Assembly (NCBI GenBank): GCA_019358835.1
Contig: JAHHIH010000024.1
Location: forward strand, 36,162-100,161
DNA length: 64,000 nucleotides
DNA from: Tildeniella torsiva UHER 1998/13D
Lineage (GTDB): Bacteria; Cyanobacteriota; Cyanobacteriia; Phormidesmidales; Phormidesmidaceae
Reading direction: 5' to 3'
Shown here: positions 53,513 through 63,211 of the stretch, in pieces
Layout: each line of letters starts with the position of its first letter
How positions within the stretch are numbered: the stretch's first letter is position 1
The notes under the pieces: model-generated
Database searches by the model: none
The model's input: only the letters and a program-made list of their open reading frames with translations
What the model was told of the DNA's origin: nothing
Position numbers and translations under genes: made by a program

Positions 53513-53742
53513 TCATCGCCCCAGCACCGTTGACACAATCACCGTCACAGTGGCCGCAGCGATTAGGCTAAAGGCGAGTTGCACAACCCACTGGGTTGCC
53601 TTCTGGCAGTTGTCAAACTTCTGGTTAAATTCGTTATTTTTTTGGTTGCCTGCTCAACCTCCAGGCGCAACTCCCGCACTTCTTCGAGAATCTGCTGCGC
53701 CTGCGTTGGATTGGCGTTGAGGTCGTCAGTGGCTTGGGCCAT
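53513..53742 (-). pseudogene. Small coiled-coil/transmembrane protein, frameshifted at an A7 run
   Basis: From the ATG at 53742 the minus strand reads MAQATDDLNANPTQAQQILE, EVRELRLEVEQATKK, an acidic-basic coiled coil, then the frame turns into low-quality sequence. A shift of one base at the run of seven A (53637-53643 on the plus strand, T7) gives the continuation NNEFNQKFDNCQKATQWVVQ, LAFSLIAAATVTVIVSTV and LGR, a clear transmembrane helix ending in TGA at 53513. The intact product of about 76 residues would be a C-tail membrane protein. Whether this is decay, a sequencing error or programmed slippage at the A7 cannot be told here. Confidence 0.55.
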
Positions 53743-53815
53743 AGCTGTGCGAGGTGTATTTTCTACTATTTTACCCAAACTCATTGTCAGAGCATTGCGG
53801 TTTAAACTGTCGCTC

Positions 53816-54082
53816 CTAGCTTGCTCTTGCCTCTGGGGCAGGTGCCCCACGCAGCATTCCCTCAGTGCTCAGGTCTTCGTCCAAGGCTTCCCAGTGAATG
53901 CCGTAGCCGCCGCCGCAGATCTCCCACTGGGCTAGCTGCTCTGGCGATGCATTCAGCAGTCGCGGATACCAGACCAACGGCACTGCGATCGAGCGGCCAT
54001 CCATCAGATCGACGCTAATGGTGTCTTCCGTAAAGCGCACATCCCTCACCCGCTCATCTACCTGGATTGCCAAAGCGCCCAT
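53816..54082 (-). CDS. DUF2442 family protein
   Basis: A protein of about 88 residues from the ATG giving MGALAIQVDERVRDVRF. It contains DTISVDLMDGRSIAVPLVWYPRLL and WEICGGGYGIHWEALDEDLSTEGML, the diagnostic DUF2442 pattern. It overlaps the upstream DUF4160 gene by 29 nt. The frame is open 12 codons further upstream, but the chosen start matches the family. DUF4160-DUF2442 pairs are widespread and suspected to be toxin-antitoxin-like, which is inference. Confidence 0.82.
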   Translation of the reverse strand: MGALAIQVDERVRDVRFTEDTISVDLMDGRSIAVPLVWYPRLLNASPEQLAQWEICGGGYGIHWEALDEDLSTEGMLRGAPAPEARAS

Positions 54083-54299
54083 GCCACACCTCCAAAAGCC
54101 TCTCTTGATGATCTTCAACTAAGGTTTGCAGTTTCCGCAACTCCTTAGCGCTAAATCCAATATTTTTGGCCAGTTCCACAGGCTCTAGCCAAAACTTAGC
54201 AGACTCGCGATCGCGATCAACATGTATATGCGGCGGTTCATTAGGCTCATGGCTGTAAAAGTAAAACCTGTACGGCCCCACTCTCAAAACCGTTGGCAT
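54054..54299 (-). CDS. DUF4160 family protein
   Basis: An 81-residue protein: MPTVLRVGPYRFYFYSHEPN then EPPHIHVDRDRESAKFWLEP, and AKELRKLQTLVEDHQERLLEVWHGRF. The YSxEPxEPPHIHVDR pattern is the DUF4160 signature; the HIH histidines are the most conserved residues and could bind a metal. It is followed by the DUF2442 gene with a 29-nt overlap. It stands 81 bases after the chlN stop, separated from it by the hairpin at 54332-54364. Confidence 0.85.
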   Translation of the reverse strand: MPTVLRVGPYRFYFYSHEPNEPPHIHVDRDRESAKFWLEPVELAKNIGFSAKELRKLQTLVEDHQERLLEVWHGRFGNPGR

Positions 54300-54331
54300 T
54301 CTGCGGCTCCCTAAAAAGCTCTCTATTGCAA

Positions 54332-54364
54332 AGAAGCCGGGTTTCTCGAAGAAACCCGGCTTCT
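54332..54364. terminator. Perfect hairpin downstream of chlN
   Basis: AGAAGCCGGGTTTCT-CGA-AGAAACCCGGCTTCT, 15-bp perfect stem with a 3-nt loop. GAAACCCGGCTTCT is a widely repeated cyanobacterial palindrome. It lies 16 bases after the chlN stop (minus strand) and may end that transcript. Confidence 0.75.
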
Positions 54365-54379
54365 AGTCTTACCTTTGGC

Positions 54380-55831
<1,452 letters not shown>

Positions 55832-55843
55832 CTAGTGAAGGAC

Positions 55844-56290
55844 TTATGGCCTGGGTCTATCAATCTCCCTACCGCCTGCACCGGAGCAGGCTTCGTCGTC
55901 GTGGGTAGGGGAGAGCGGTGGGGGAGCGTCGATGGTGACTGTCTCGGCGTTAACAGCCTCGGATGAGGCCAGAGAAAGCTCCGACTGAGCGCTGCTGGGC
56001 AACATCTTGTGTGCCTTTTCAAACGCTTCTAGCTCCTTCACCGGGCTGATATCTAAACCCAGGGCCGCAATAATGCGATCGGGGTTGCTGCTTAAATCCA
56101 CCACCAGGGGGAGCAGGTTGGTCAGGTCAGGCTCTAGGGTGGCCAAAGCCCCCAAAATAAAGCCCGACGAAGGCCGCCGCTGCCCGTTACTGGTTACCCA
56201 AATGCCCAATTTGTCGATCCACTCGCGGTTGTCTCGGTAGTAGGTTAACCACTTGATTTTGAGCGATCGCCGCAGTTGTTTGCTGTTCAC
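55844..56290 (-). CDS. DUF5331 family protein, second copy (between chlL and chlN)
   Basis: A 148-residue protein starting from a GTG. The N-terminal domain has LKIKWLTYYRDNREWIDKLG, GQRRPSSGFILGALATLEPDL and a helical end; the C-terminal 50 residues are acidic and low complexity. It is a paralogue of the next gene upstream (shared KWLxYxxxNRxW and RRPSSxxxLGxxxxLEPxLxNL motifs). It lies 27 nt before chlN on the same strand, so it is in the chl operon. DUF5331 proteins have no known role; a link to DPOR assembly or regulation is inference from position. Confidence 0.85.
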   Translation of the reverse strand: MNSKQLRRSLKIKWLTYYRDNREWIDKLGIWVTSNGQRRPSSGFILGALATLEPDLTNLLPLVVDLSSNPDRIIAALGLDISPVKELEAFEKAHKMLPSSAQSELSLASSEAVNAETVTIDAPPPLSPTHDDEACSGAGGREIDRPRP

Positions 56291-56375
56291 AGATGCCTCG
56301 GGCGGGTTTCGCCAACCTCATGTCCAGAGATTGATTAAACCAGAAAACCGCTACCGTCCGATTCTATGAATGGGC

Positions 56376-56723
56376 TTACATCTCTGGGCTATCGGGCAAG
56401 AGCGGCTGCTCGTCGTTGGCCTCGATGGTTTGAGTATGGTCGGGGTTATCCAGCACCATCTCGGGGTCAAAGTTGAGCCCCAGCACCTCTACCAGCGCGT
56501 CCTCATCAGGGTTGAGCTTGTAGAAGGGCACCATTAGGTTCGACAGCTTGGGCTCTAGGGCATTCACCACCCCCAACACCAAAAAGGAAGAGGGACGGCG
56601 ACCGCCATCGGGGGTGCGTACCGAGGTCTGCTGCATCTGCAGCGTCAACCAGGCCCGGTTTGACTGCACGTAGTCCAACCATTTTTGGCGAATGACTTGG
56701 GTAAAGTTCTCGAAAAAGGCCAT
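56376..56723 (-). CDS. DUF5331 family protein, first copy (between chlL and chlN)
   Basis: A 115-residue protein: VIRQKWLDYVQSNRAWLTL, then TPDGGRRPSSFLVLGVVNALEPKLSNLM and PDEDALVEVLGLNFDPEMVL. It shares the core motifs of the 55844 protein and is shorter at the C-terminus, which suggests gene duplication inside the operon. It lies 212 nt after chlL, with the inverted repeat at 56839-56928 between the two, and 85 nt before the second copy. No signal or membrane segment. Function is unknown. Confidence 0.85.
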   Translation of the reverse strand: MAFFENFTQVIRQKWLDYVQSNRAWLTLQMQQTSVRTPDGGRRPSSFLVLGVVNALEPKLSNLMVPFYKLNPDEDALVEVLGLNFDPEMVLDNPDHTQTIEANDEQPLLPDSPEM

Positions 56724-56838
56724 AATCCTGACTCTTTGCTAAATCGCCTATAGTTAGCCGCTGGGGCTGCGTACCGATGATAATGCAGCGACTCAGGATT
56801 AGAACTTGATCGAGGGGGATTTTTGCAGCATAGGTGTG

Positions 56839-56928
56839 GCCCTCACCCTAGTCCTCGCCCTTGGGGAAAGGGAACATAAACTAGCTTGGCTCCCCTCTCC
56901 CAGAGGGCGAGGGGTTGGGGGTGAGGGC
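56839..56928. repeat. Large imperfect hairpin between chlL and the DUF5331 genes
   Basis: GCCCTCACCC...TCCTCGCCCTT pairs with AGGGCGAGGGG...GGGTGAGGGC, about 90 bases in all. This CCCTCACCCCTA/CCCTCTCCC type of repeat is widespread in bacteria. In the operon it could attenuate or process the chlL transcript, raising chlL over the downstream genes. Confidence 0.6.
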
Positions 56929-56935
56929 AAAGTAT

Positions 56936-57817
56936 CTAAACCATCATCAAATCCATTTCCTCCTTCTCTTGCTTGGGCGCATCCGCAGGCGGATTCAGGT
57001 AGAAATCAGAGAGCAGGCTAAACAGTTCGCGATCGGCGGCATCCTTGGGCACTACGCCCTCGGGACGGGCCAAGATTTGGTCGGCAATATTGAGGTAATA
57101 CTGACAGACCGGATCCAGTGCAGGGTCAGTTTCGGCCATCTCAAACACCGTCTTGCCCTTAACGCGAGAAATCCGGATGTCTTCGATCAGCGGCAAAATC
57201 TCTAGCACCGGCATGGGCACATGCTCGATGTACTTGTCGATCAGGTCGCGCTTCGAGGTGCGGTTGCCAATTAGCCCTGCCAGGCGCAAGGGGTGAGTAC
57301 GGGCTTTTTCGCGCACTGAGGCGGCAATGCGGTTGGCGGCAAATAGGGCATCAAAGCCGTTGTCGGTGACGATTACGCAGTAGTCAGAGTAGTTGAGCGG
57401 GGCCGCAAAGCCGCCGCAGACCACGTCGCCCAGCACGTCAAAGAGAATCACGTCGTACTCGTCGAAGGCGTTGAGTTCCTTCAGCAGCTTCACGGTTTCA
57501 CCGACCACGTAGCCGCCGCAGCCTGCGCCCGCCGGGGGGCCACCCGCTTCTACACAGTGCACGCCGCCATAGCCCTTATAGATCACATCGTCGGCCCACA
57601 CGTTTTCGTAGTGGAAGTCTTTTTCTTGCAGGGTGTCGATGATGGTAGGAATCAGAAACCCGGTCAGGGTAAAGGTGCTGTCGTGCTTGGGGTCGCAGCC
57701 AATCTGCAAGACTTTGCGGCCCCGCTTGGCCAGGGCCACCGAGATGTTGCAGCTGGTGGTGGACTTACCAATGCCCCCTTTCCCGTACACAGAAAGCTTT
57801 AATGTCTGGTGATCCAT
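56936..57817 (-). CDS. chlL: Light-independent protochlorophyllide reductase iron protein
   Basis: ChlL is the NifH-like ATPase that feeds electrons to ChlN-ChlB. The 293-residue protein has the P-loop GKGGIGKS at 12-19, the switch region CDPKHDST at 41-48, and the 4Fe-4S ligands C100 (PPAGAGCGG) and C134 (GDVVCGGFA) that bridge the homodimer. It is the first gene of the operon, preceded by a 660-base gene-free region likely to contain its promoter. Confidence 0.97.
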   Translation of the reverse strand: MDHQTLKLSVYGKGGIGKSTTSCNISVALAKRGRKVLQIGCDPKHDSTFTLTGFLIPTIIDTLQEKDFHYENVWADDVIYKGYGGVHCVEAGGPPAGAGCGGYVVGETVKLLKELNAFDEYDVILFDVLGDVVCGGFAAPLNYSDYCVIVTDNGFDALFAANRIAASVREKARTHPLRLAGLIGNRTSKRDLIDKYIEHVPMPVLEILPLIEDIRISRVKGKTVFEMAETDPALDPVCQYYLNIADQILARPEGVVPKDAADRELFSLLSDFYLNPPADAPKQEKEEMDLMMV

Positions 57818-58480
57818 AGGGGAGAATACTCGTCTAGGGCGGATAGAGCTAAACCCAAGTCCAGGGGCGATCGCATAATCGCAGCCGCTGGACTTGAATT
57901 GAGCTTGTCAACAAACAGGGTCTACGCAGTTGCCTACGCGGCCCAAGGTGTTTCGGCTGTTTGGATTATGGCGATACCGGCTGGAGATTGGGAAGGGGTA
58001 TCAAAAATGGAGTGCCCCGCAAGACAGCATAAAAATCTGCTGGGTTTATCTAAAGACCAACCAGGCTCTCAAAAAAGCTTCTGGCGTCTATCAGTACCCA
58101 TGAATAGATTTTAGGCTCTAGTTTTCTTTAATTGAGAACAATAGCAAATATTAAAATCTTAAATCTTCTGGGGCAGTGAGCATTCTGAAACTCCTATCTG
58201 TAGGCACCTTTGATCGCTGAGAAGCGATTAGATCGAAGGGATCACCCGCTTGTAGGTAAGCTTTGGCTGGCAAGGGATGCGATCGCTCCCCCAATAGAGG
58301 TCAGCCCTTGGCCACTGTGCTTCCCAATTCGCTGCCGCTGCTAAACCCCAAGCGATCTTTCTATACATTCGTAAACTTTCTACCTGTGCAACGGAATGTA
58401 ACAGTTGCAGCATGGGAATGGGTGGGCACTGCCCACTCTACAGTGGCGATTAAGGGTGGTTTCACTCGCAGAATTGTGTC
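57818..58480. other. Gene-free upstream region of chlL
   Basis: About 660 bases before chlL (minus) and after the DUF29 gene's stop. It contains a GTGGGCACTGCCCAC palindrome (58422-58436) and an AT-rich block at about 58095-58170. No gene or RNA family recognised. The chlL promoter is expected near 57820-58000. Confidence 0.35.
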
Positions 58481-58990
58481 TTAATTGTCCTCGGCGATCA
58501 GATCGCTGGGTTCGCCGGGAAAGAATTTAGCATCCAGCAGTTCGGCCAGGCTGTAGGAGCACTGGGGCGGAAAAGTGCTGCTAGGCAGGTTAGTTTCACC
58601 CGAGGCGAGTTCAATCCCCTTGAGATAGGCCTTAACAAGCGCTTCGGCTAGGTAAGGGTTGAGGCTGGGGTTGTCGTCTAGCAAGTCGGCAATATCTAGC
58701 CGCTGAATACGTAAGGTGGCCAGCCAACTGCGGCTGCGCCCCTGGGGCTGGTAGTGCCATTTGAGTAAGTGCCCAATCAGTACGCTGAGGCGGTTGCGAA
58801 GTTCCTGGCGCTGCTGTTTGCCCAAGGCTTCGATTTCCTCAATTAAATTAGGTAGGTCAAGTTGGCTCCAAGCCTGATGGCGAAGCAACTCTGCTTGGGC
58901 CTGAGTCCAGGCGTAGAAGTCTGCGGCGTAGAGATTGCCGACAGCCTCAGTCTGACCTGTAGGAGTTGAGTCGATTTTAGATGTGGACAT
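58481..58990 (-). CDS. DUF29 family protein
   Basis: A 169-residue protein with the DUF29 pattern: LYAADFYAWTQAQAELLRHQ, LDLPNLIEEIEALGKQQRQELRNRL then VLIGHLLKWHYQPQ and SWLATLRIQRLDIADLLDDNPSL. DUF29 proteins are abundant in cyanobacteria and often occur in multiple copies, with no assigned function. All-helical, cytoplasmic. It stands alone. Confidence 0.88.
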   Translation of the reverse strand: MSTSKIDSTPTGQTEAVGNLYAADFYAWTQAQAELLRHQAWSQLDLPNLIEEIEALGKQQRQELRNRLSVLIGHLLKWHYQPQGRSRSWLATLRIQRLDIADLLDDNPSLNPYLAEALVKAYLKGIELASGETNLPSSTFPPQCSYSLAELLDAKFFPGEPSDLIAEDN

Positions 58991-59051
58991 GGGCCTAGGG
59001 CAGTCAGCATTGCCACCATTCTAGGCTGCTCTTCAAATCAGGAGAAGAGCG

Positions 59052-59657
59052 CTACTTGCCTAGGAGGATGGAGGCTAGGTCGCCCATGCGCTCGAAGTCG
59101 ATCTGGGAGGCAATTTGCATTACCCGCCGACCATCGACCTGTAAGGTCGTCGCCTCTATGGTGCGTAGGACATCGATTAGGGTGAGCTGGCCGGTGGCAG
59201 CGGTGTCTAAAACGGCGTTGCGCAGCAGTTCCCAGCCGGGGCTATCGTTGTCAGAGAAGGTGATGGTGGTGGCCAGCAGCCGCCAGAGAAACTGCCCGGC
59301 AAAGGTATCGGACATTTCTCGCAGCGTGTCTACTTCTACCAGCACGTTCTGGGTTAGCACCTGGCGGGCCTGCTCTTCTTCAATGCGAAGCACGTTGAGC
59401 AGCAGCTGTAGGTCGGGGCTAGCAATGCCTGTGGTGGCAAAGGATTCTAAATCGCTGACGGAGATGGGCGGCGCTTCTAGCGACCCGTAGGTAATGAGAA
59501 TGTCTTCGGCGGCGGTGGCTTGGGGTGCGGCTATGGCTAGCCCGGTCACGGAGGTTGCAACTAGCGCCAGCGCTAGGGCACTTTGCCCAAAGCGCTGCTC
59601 TAGCCCTGAGGACAGTGAAGACAGCTGATTGGTGGCCTGCCAGAATTGGTGCATCAT
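59052..59657 (-). CDS. DUF1400 family secreted protein
   Basis: A protein of about 201 residues starting MMHQFWQATNQLSSLSS. It has a hydrophobic signal segment (ALALALVATSVTGLAIAAPQATA with an A-x-A cleavage site), then the DUF1400 domain: EDILITYGSLEAPPISVSDLE, FATTG, then long amphipathic helices. DUF1400 is normally the N-terminal part of alpha/beta-hydrolase-like proteins of cyanobacteria; here the hydrolase part is missing, so it is a stand-alone domain or a truncated form. The frame stays open 54 codons further upstream, overlapping the divergent nucleotidyltransferase gene, but that part is unlikely to be coding. Confidence 0.75.
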   Translation of the reverse strand: MMHQFWQATNQLSSLSSGLEQRFGQSALALALVATSVTGLAIAAPQATAAEDILITYGSLEAPPISVSDLESFATTGIASPDLQLLLNVLRIEEEQARQVLTQNVLVEVDTLREMSDTFAGQFLWRLLATTITFSDNDSPGWELLRNAVLDTAATGQLTLIDVLRTIEATTLQVDGRRVMQIASQIDFERMGDLASILLGK

Positions 59658-59724
59658 GCTTAGCCCGCGCCTACTACCAGGATAATTAAGGACGATTGAC
59701 TCGCCTCTAAGGTTCCCTATCTCA

Positions 59725-60549
59725 ATGTCTACGTCGCTACCCACCATTGGTTTAATCCCCGCTGCGGGGCAGGGCACGCGCATTTCACCCCTACCGATGA
59801 GCAAAGAACTATTTCCCATCGGTTTTCGTATGGTAGAAGGTCAGGCGGGGCCTCGCCCCAAAGTGGTGTGCCACTATTTGCTGGAAAAGATGCGGCGGGC
59901 GGGGGTGGAGCAGGCGTTTTTTATTCTGCGGCCCGGCAAGTGGGATATCCCCAACTTTTTAGGCGACGGGGCCGATTTGGGCCTGCATCTGGGGTACTTA
60001 ACGGTGCATGTGCCCTTTGGAGTACCCTTTAGCCTTAACCAGGCTTACCCGTTCCTGCGCGGGGCGACGGTGGTGCTGGGCTTCCCAGATATTTTGTTTG
60101 AGCCAGAGAATGCCTACCGGGTGCTGCTGGAGAGGCTGCACAGCGGTACAGCGGATATAGTGCTGGGTCTGTTCCCTACCGATCAGCCGGAGCGGGTGGG
60201 GCTGGTGGATTTTGACGCGCAGGGCGTGGTACGGGGCATTTACGAGAAATCGGAGCTGACGCACTTGCCTTACATGTGGGCGATCGCCGCCTGGCGGCCC
60301 AGCTTTTCAGACTTTTTGCACGGGTTTGTGGGCGATCGCCAGCAGGCCCTGATCGGCAGCCAAATTCCCCAGCACATAACCACGCTACCGCCCTACTCAG
60401 AAACCCCCATTGGCGATGTCATGCAGGCGGCGCTGGAGTCGGGTTTGCGAGTAGAAGCTCAACCCTTTGCCGAGGGCAGCTATCTGGATATTGGGACGCC
60501 AGAAAACCTAGCTAAAGCAATTCAGCAACACCCGTTTCCGGGGGGGTAG
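59725..60549 (+). CDS. Nucleotidyltransferase, glucose-1-phosphate thymidylyltransferase-like
   Basis: A 274-residue sugar-phosphate nucleotidyltransferase. The nucleotide-binding signature GLIPAAGQGTRISPLPMSKELFPIG (G-x-G-T-R and K-E) is at the N-terminus, followed by VVLGFPDILFEPE with the metal-binding Asp, IYEKSELTHLPYMWA and GSYLDIGTPENLAKAI. It makes an NDP-sugar, most like dTDP-glucose type enzymes; the sugar and the nucleotide are not certain. It is divergent from the DUF1400 gene. Confidence 0.88.
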   Translation: MSTSLPTIGLIPAAGQGTRISPLPMSKELFPIGFRMVEGQAGPRPKVVCHYLLEKMRRAGVEQAFFILRPGKWDIPNFLGDGADLGLHLGYLTVHVPFGVPFSLNQAYPFLRGATVVLGFPDILFEPENAYRVLLERLHSGTADIVLGLFPTDQPERVGLVDFDAQGVVRGIYEKSELTHLPYMWAIAAWRPSFSDFLHGFVGDRQQALIGSQIPQHITTLPPYSETPIGDVMQAALESGLRVEAQPFAEGSYLDIGTPENLAKAIQQHPFPGG

Positions 60550-60578
60550 CGATCGCCCAAGCAGCATTTCAGCCCTGG

Positions 60579-60947
60579 CTAATCGTCGAAGTCGATGTCG
60601 TCGGAGCCAAAGTCTGCCCCAAAGAGGGAGCCTGAGACGGTGTGCTCTAGCTCCATGCGCTGCTCCATCTGGCGGAGAAAGTAGCCGGTCATCATGGCGG
60701 AGGCCAGCAGCCCGGCCAGGTTTTCGCGATCGGTGGTGACCTGGACGTTAAAGCCTTCGTTCGGCAACACGCCAACTAGCCCCTGTACGTTGTGGGCGAT
60801 AATCTGCTTGATTTCGCCGCTCACCGCTTGGGCCACCCGAGTCAGCACCTCTGGGGACTGGTGCTGGAGATATTTGAGCAACTCATTGGGGTGGTCGCCA
60901 TTGGCGGACATGCTGATAAATTCAGCGTCTTCAGGGTTAAATACCAT
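60579..60947 (-). CDS. DUF760 family protein
   Basis: A 122-residue cytoplasmic protein: LLKYLQHQSPEVLTRVAQAVSG then NVQGLVGVLPNEGFNVQVTTDRENLAGLLASAMMTGYFLRQMEQRMELE. This is the DUF760 pattern known from cyanobacteria and chloroplasts. Its C-terminus is strongly acidic (FGSDDIDFDD). No enzymatic motif. It converges with the nucleotidyltransferase gene, 29 nt apart. Confidence 0.85.
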   Translation of the reverse strand: MVFNPEDAEFISMSANGDHPNELLKYLQHQSPEVLTRVAQAVSGEIKQIIAHNVQGLVGVLPNEGFNVQVTTDRENLAGLLASAMMTGYFLRQMEQRMELEHTVSGSLFGADFGSDDIDFDD

Positions 60948-61209
60948 AGAATCTCAGAGACCTCTGGTCACAACGTAGGCGGCGGCGAGTGCCGAATATT
61001 GGGGCGAGTGGATCCGATGTAATAGGGCAACCCCTGGCCTGCCTGTACCTACTAATATTCCCGATGATAGCGTAACGAATCATGTATATTGCATCGGCCC
61101 AATTGCCTAGAGTTAGGTGCGCTGGCTCAAACCCAGGCTAGGAGAGGGCTGAGCGCACCGCTGCACCAATTTCTAGCGTTGCAATAAGTCAATGGCAGCG
61201 GCGACGGGG

Positions 61210-61767
61210 TTACGAAGCTTCCTCAATCTCCGGTTCAAAGTCGGGTTCATCCTCGTCTTCGGCATTGGCGATCGGGGCGGTGGCTGCGCCTTTGGGGCGC
61301 AGCTGGGGCAGTTGGTCAATTTCAAAGTGTTGGTAAAACTTGTCGGTCACCTGTACCAGGGACGATCGCCCCTCGGCCTGGCGGCGCTTGCGCACAAAGC
61401 CCTGGGCAACCAGTTCTGGTACATGTTGGTAGACGCCAGAGCCGCGCAGATCGACGAGGTCGGTCTGGCTAATGGGGCCTTTGAGGGCGATCGCCGCTAG
61501 GGTTCGCAATGCCCCCACTCCCAAATCGATGGGAATCAGCAAATCCACTAAAAATCGGTAGCGTTCTTTGAGCTGAAGGCAGTAGCCATCGACGGTTTCG
61601 ACAATTTCCATCGCGCCGTCGCGGTGGGCGTACTCGTTCATGAGTTCAATCAGCCCTTCTTCAATGTCTTCGCGATCGCAGCGGGCGAGTTCGGCCAGCT
61701 TGGCAATGTCGAGGGGCTGCCCTTTGAGGTACAAAATCGCTTCTATAGTGGTGGCCAGAGTGGACAT
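61210..61767 (-). CDS. scpB: Segregation and condensation protein B
   Basis: ScpB is a kleisin-associated winged-helix subunit of the SMC-ScpA-ScpB condensin complex that organises the chromosome. The 185-residue protein has two winged-helix domains: LATTIEAILYLKGQPLDIAKLAELA near the start, LRTLAAIALKGPISQTDLVDLRG in the second, and an acidic tail (DEDEPDFEPEIEEAS). Length and domain order fit. scpA is not in the window. It is transcribed alone. Confidence 0.93.
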   Translation of the reverse strand: MSTLATTIEAILYLKGQPLDIAKLAELARCDREDIEEGLIELMNEYAHRDGAMEIVETVDGYCLQLKERYRFLVDLLIPIDLGVGALRTLAAIALKGPISQTDLVDLRGSGVYQHVPELVAQGFVRKRRQAEGRSSLVQVTDKFYQHFEIDQLPQLRPKGAATAPIANAEDEDEPDFEPEIEEAS

Positions 61768-61923
61768 AGACCATCGCTACTGTAAAACCATCCTTCAGCC
61801 TAGCGCCGATTGCTGTAAATGGCTGGTTTTGGCTGGGGAAGAGAATTCTCTGTAGGGGCGAACGGCGTTTGTCCTGGCAATTGGGGCTGATCTTGCCAAG
61901 CCTAGTGCGGCGCACAGTTTGGG

Positions 61924-62071
61924 TCAAAAGCCAAATTTGCTACTGGGGCCAATTTGCTGGCCCCCGGCCCCCGGCTTCGCGCGTCCTCCGGCCTACGAGA
62001 AGGACGTTCCGTCGTCCTTCACCTCACGGAAAGGATTAACCGATCATCGGTTTAAACCTTTATTTTGCAAA
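61924..62071 (+). repeat. Structured dispersed repeat, copy C
   Basis: Hairpin I is CTGGGGCC-AATTTGCT-GGCCCC and hairpin II GAAGGACG-TTCCGT-CGTCCTTC, followed by ATCGGTTTAAACCTTTAT and TTTTGCAAA. About 20 extra bases separate the hairpins (CGGCTTCGCGCGTCCTCCGG). Confidence 0.8.
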
Positions 62072-62114
62072 TTGGCTAGCAAATAACTTTGGTTTATCTA
62101 GTAGAAATTTGTAG

Positions 62115-62139
62115 GGTGCATTCGCGCCAGCAATGCACC
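62115..62139. repeat. GGTGCATT palindrome
   Basis: GGTGCATT-9 nt-AATGCACC. The T-A pair replaces the C-G pair of the other copies, so the stem is kept by a compensatory change. Confidence 0.75.
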
Positions 62140-62227
62140 ATCCTAGACAAAGACAATTCTCAGGGTCGCATGACGCTTAATCGAGGCTCCGCTAACGCGC
62201 AAAGATGCTCCGCTCTAGAGCAATGCC

Positions 62228-63079
62228 TTAGTCCAAATTGCGGCCTGTCAGCTCGACAAAGATGTCTTCGAGATTAGAGGGGCGGGTCATCATGCCGGTT
62301 TTGTCGGGCTGCTGGTCGAGGTAGGCGTTGGCGGCTTCTAGGGTGGGGAAGAACTTGTAGTCCCAACGATCGCCCTTTTGAGTCATCACAATGCCTTGGC
62401 CGTGGCGCTGGCGAAAGTCCTGTAGGGTGCCAAGTTCAATCAGTTTGCCTTGGTCGAGAATGCCGATGCGATCGCACAAATACTCCACCTCTTCCATGTA
62501 GTGGGTGGTGAGCAGCATAGTCATGCCCTGCTGGTTGAGGCCGCGAATGATCTCCCAAAGGCGGCGGCGGGCTTGGGGGTCGAGGCCGACGGTGGGCTCG
62601 TCGAGAAAGAGAATTTTGGGGTTGTGGAGCAGGGCTCGGGCGATTTGCAGTCGCCGCTTCATGCCGCCACTGAGGGTTTTGACTTTGTCGTCGCGGCGAT
62701 CGCTCAGTTCCACATAGTCGAGCCAGGTGTCGATGGTGGTGCGCCGCTGGGGGTTGGGGATGTGGTGCATGCGCCCGTGGAATTCCATATTTTCCCAGAC
62801 GGACATGTCGCCATCGACGCTGGTCTGCTGTAGCACCACGCCGATCTGGCGGCGCACGTCGAGCTGCTGGCGGTTGACGTCGTAGCCCGCGACCACCACA
62901 TGGCCATCGCTGGGCCGGGTGAGGGTGGTGGCCATGCGAATGGTGGTCGATTTGCCTGCGCCGTTGGGGCCAAGCAGGCCAAAGACTTCGCCCGCTTCAA
63001 TATTGAGGGAGAGGTCGTTAACGACGGCTACGTCGTTGTAGACTTTGTGGACGTTTTGCAGGCAAACCGCAGCGGGCAT
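62228..63079 (-). CDS. ABC transporter ATP-binding protein (DrrA-like)
   Basis: A 283-residue ABC ATPase: Walker A GPNGAGKST, Q-loop VLQQTSVDG, signature TLSGGMKRRLQIARALL, Walker B ILFLDEPTVGLDPQ and a switch histidine in LLTTHYMEE. The C-terminal extension with FVELTGRNL is of the DrrA (drug/lipid exporter) subgroup. The membrane partner would be expected downstream on the minus strand, but only repeat sequence is found there, so the permease is encoded elsewhere or was lost. GC content and codon use look ordinary. Confidence 0.9.
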   Translation of the reverse strand: MPAAVCLQNVHKVYNDVAVVNDLSLNIEAGEVFGLLGPNGAGKSTTIRMATTLTRPSDGHVVVAGYDVNRQQLDVRRQIGVVLQQTSVDGDMSVWENMEFHGRMHHIPNPQRRTTIDTWLDYVELSDRRDDKVKTLSGGMKRRLQIARALLHNPKILFLDEPTVGLDPQARRRLWEIIRGLNQQGMTMLLTTHYMEEVEYLCDRIGILDQGKLIELGTLQDFRQRHGQGIVMTQKGDRWDYKFFPTLEAANAYLDQQPDKTGMMTRPSNLEDIFVELTGRNLD

Positions 63080-63211
63080 GGCGAGGGGCAGGCTCCAGAG
63101 GTTAAGTCATCGCGATCGGGGCCAAATCTAACCAACGTGTCTTTGGCCCAGAATCGTCTGTAACTTATTGTTAATAGTCTTACCGTATCACCCATCTATC
63201 GTTGGTTAGCT

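Larger units (their letters stand above)
61768..62227. other. Repeat-filled intergenic region
   Basis: 460 bases between scpB (minus) and the ABC ATPase gene (minus). It holds copy C of the structured repeat (61924-62071) and the GGTGCATT palindrome (62115-62139). No gene is visible. Confidence 0.6.

Noticed and set aside
57818..58480. 61- to 101-codon frames in the chlL upstream region
   Set aside because: Short, without family resemblance or conserved composition; the region is better read as regulatory.
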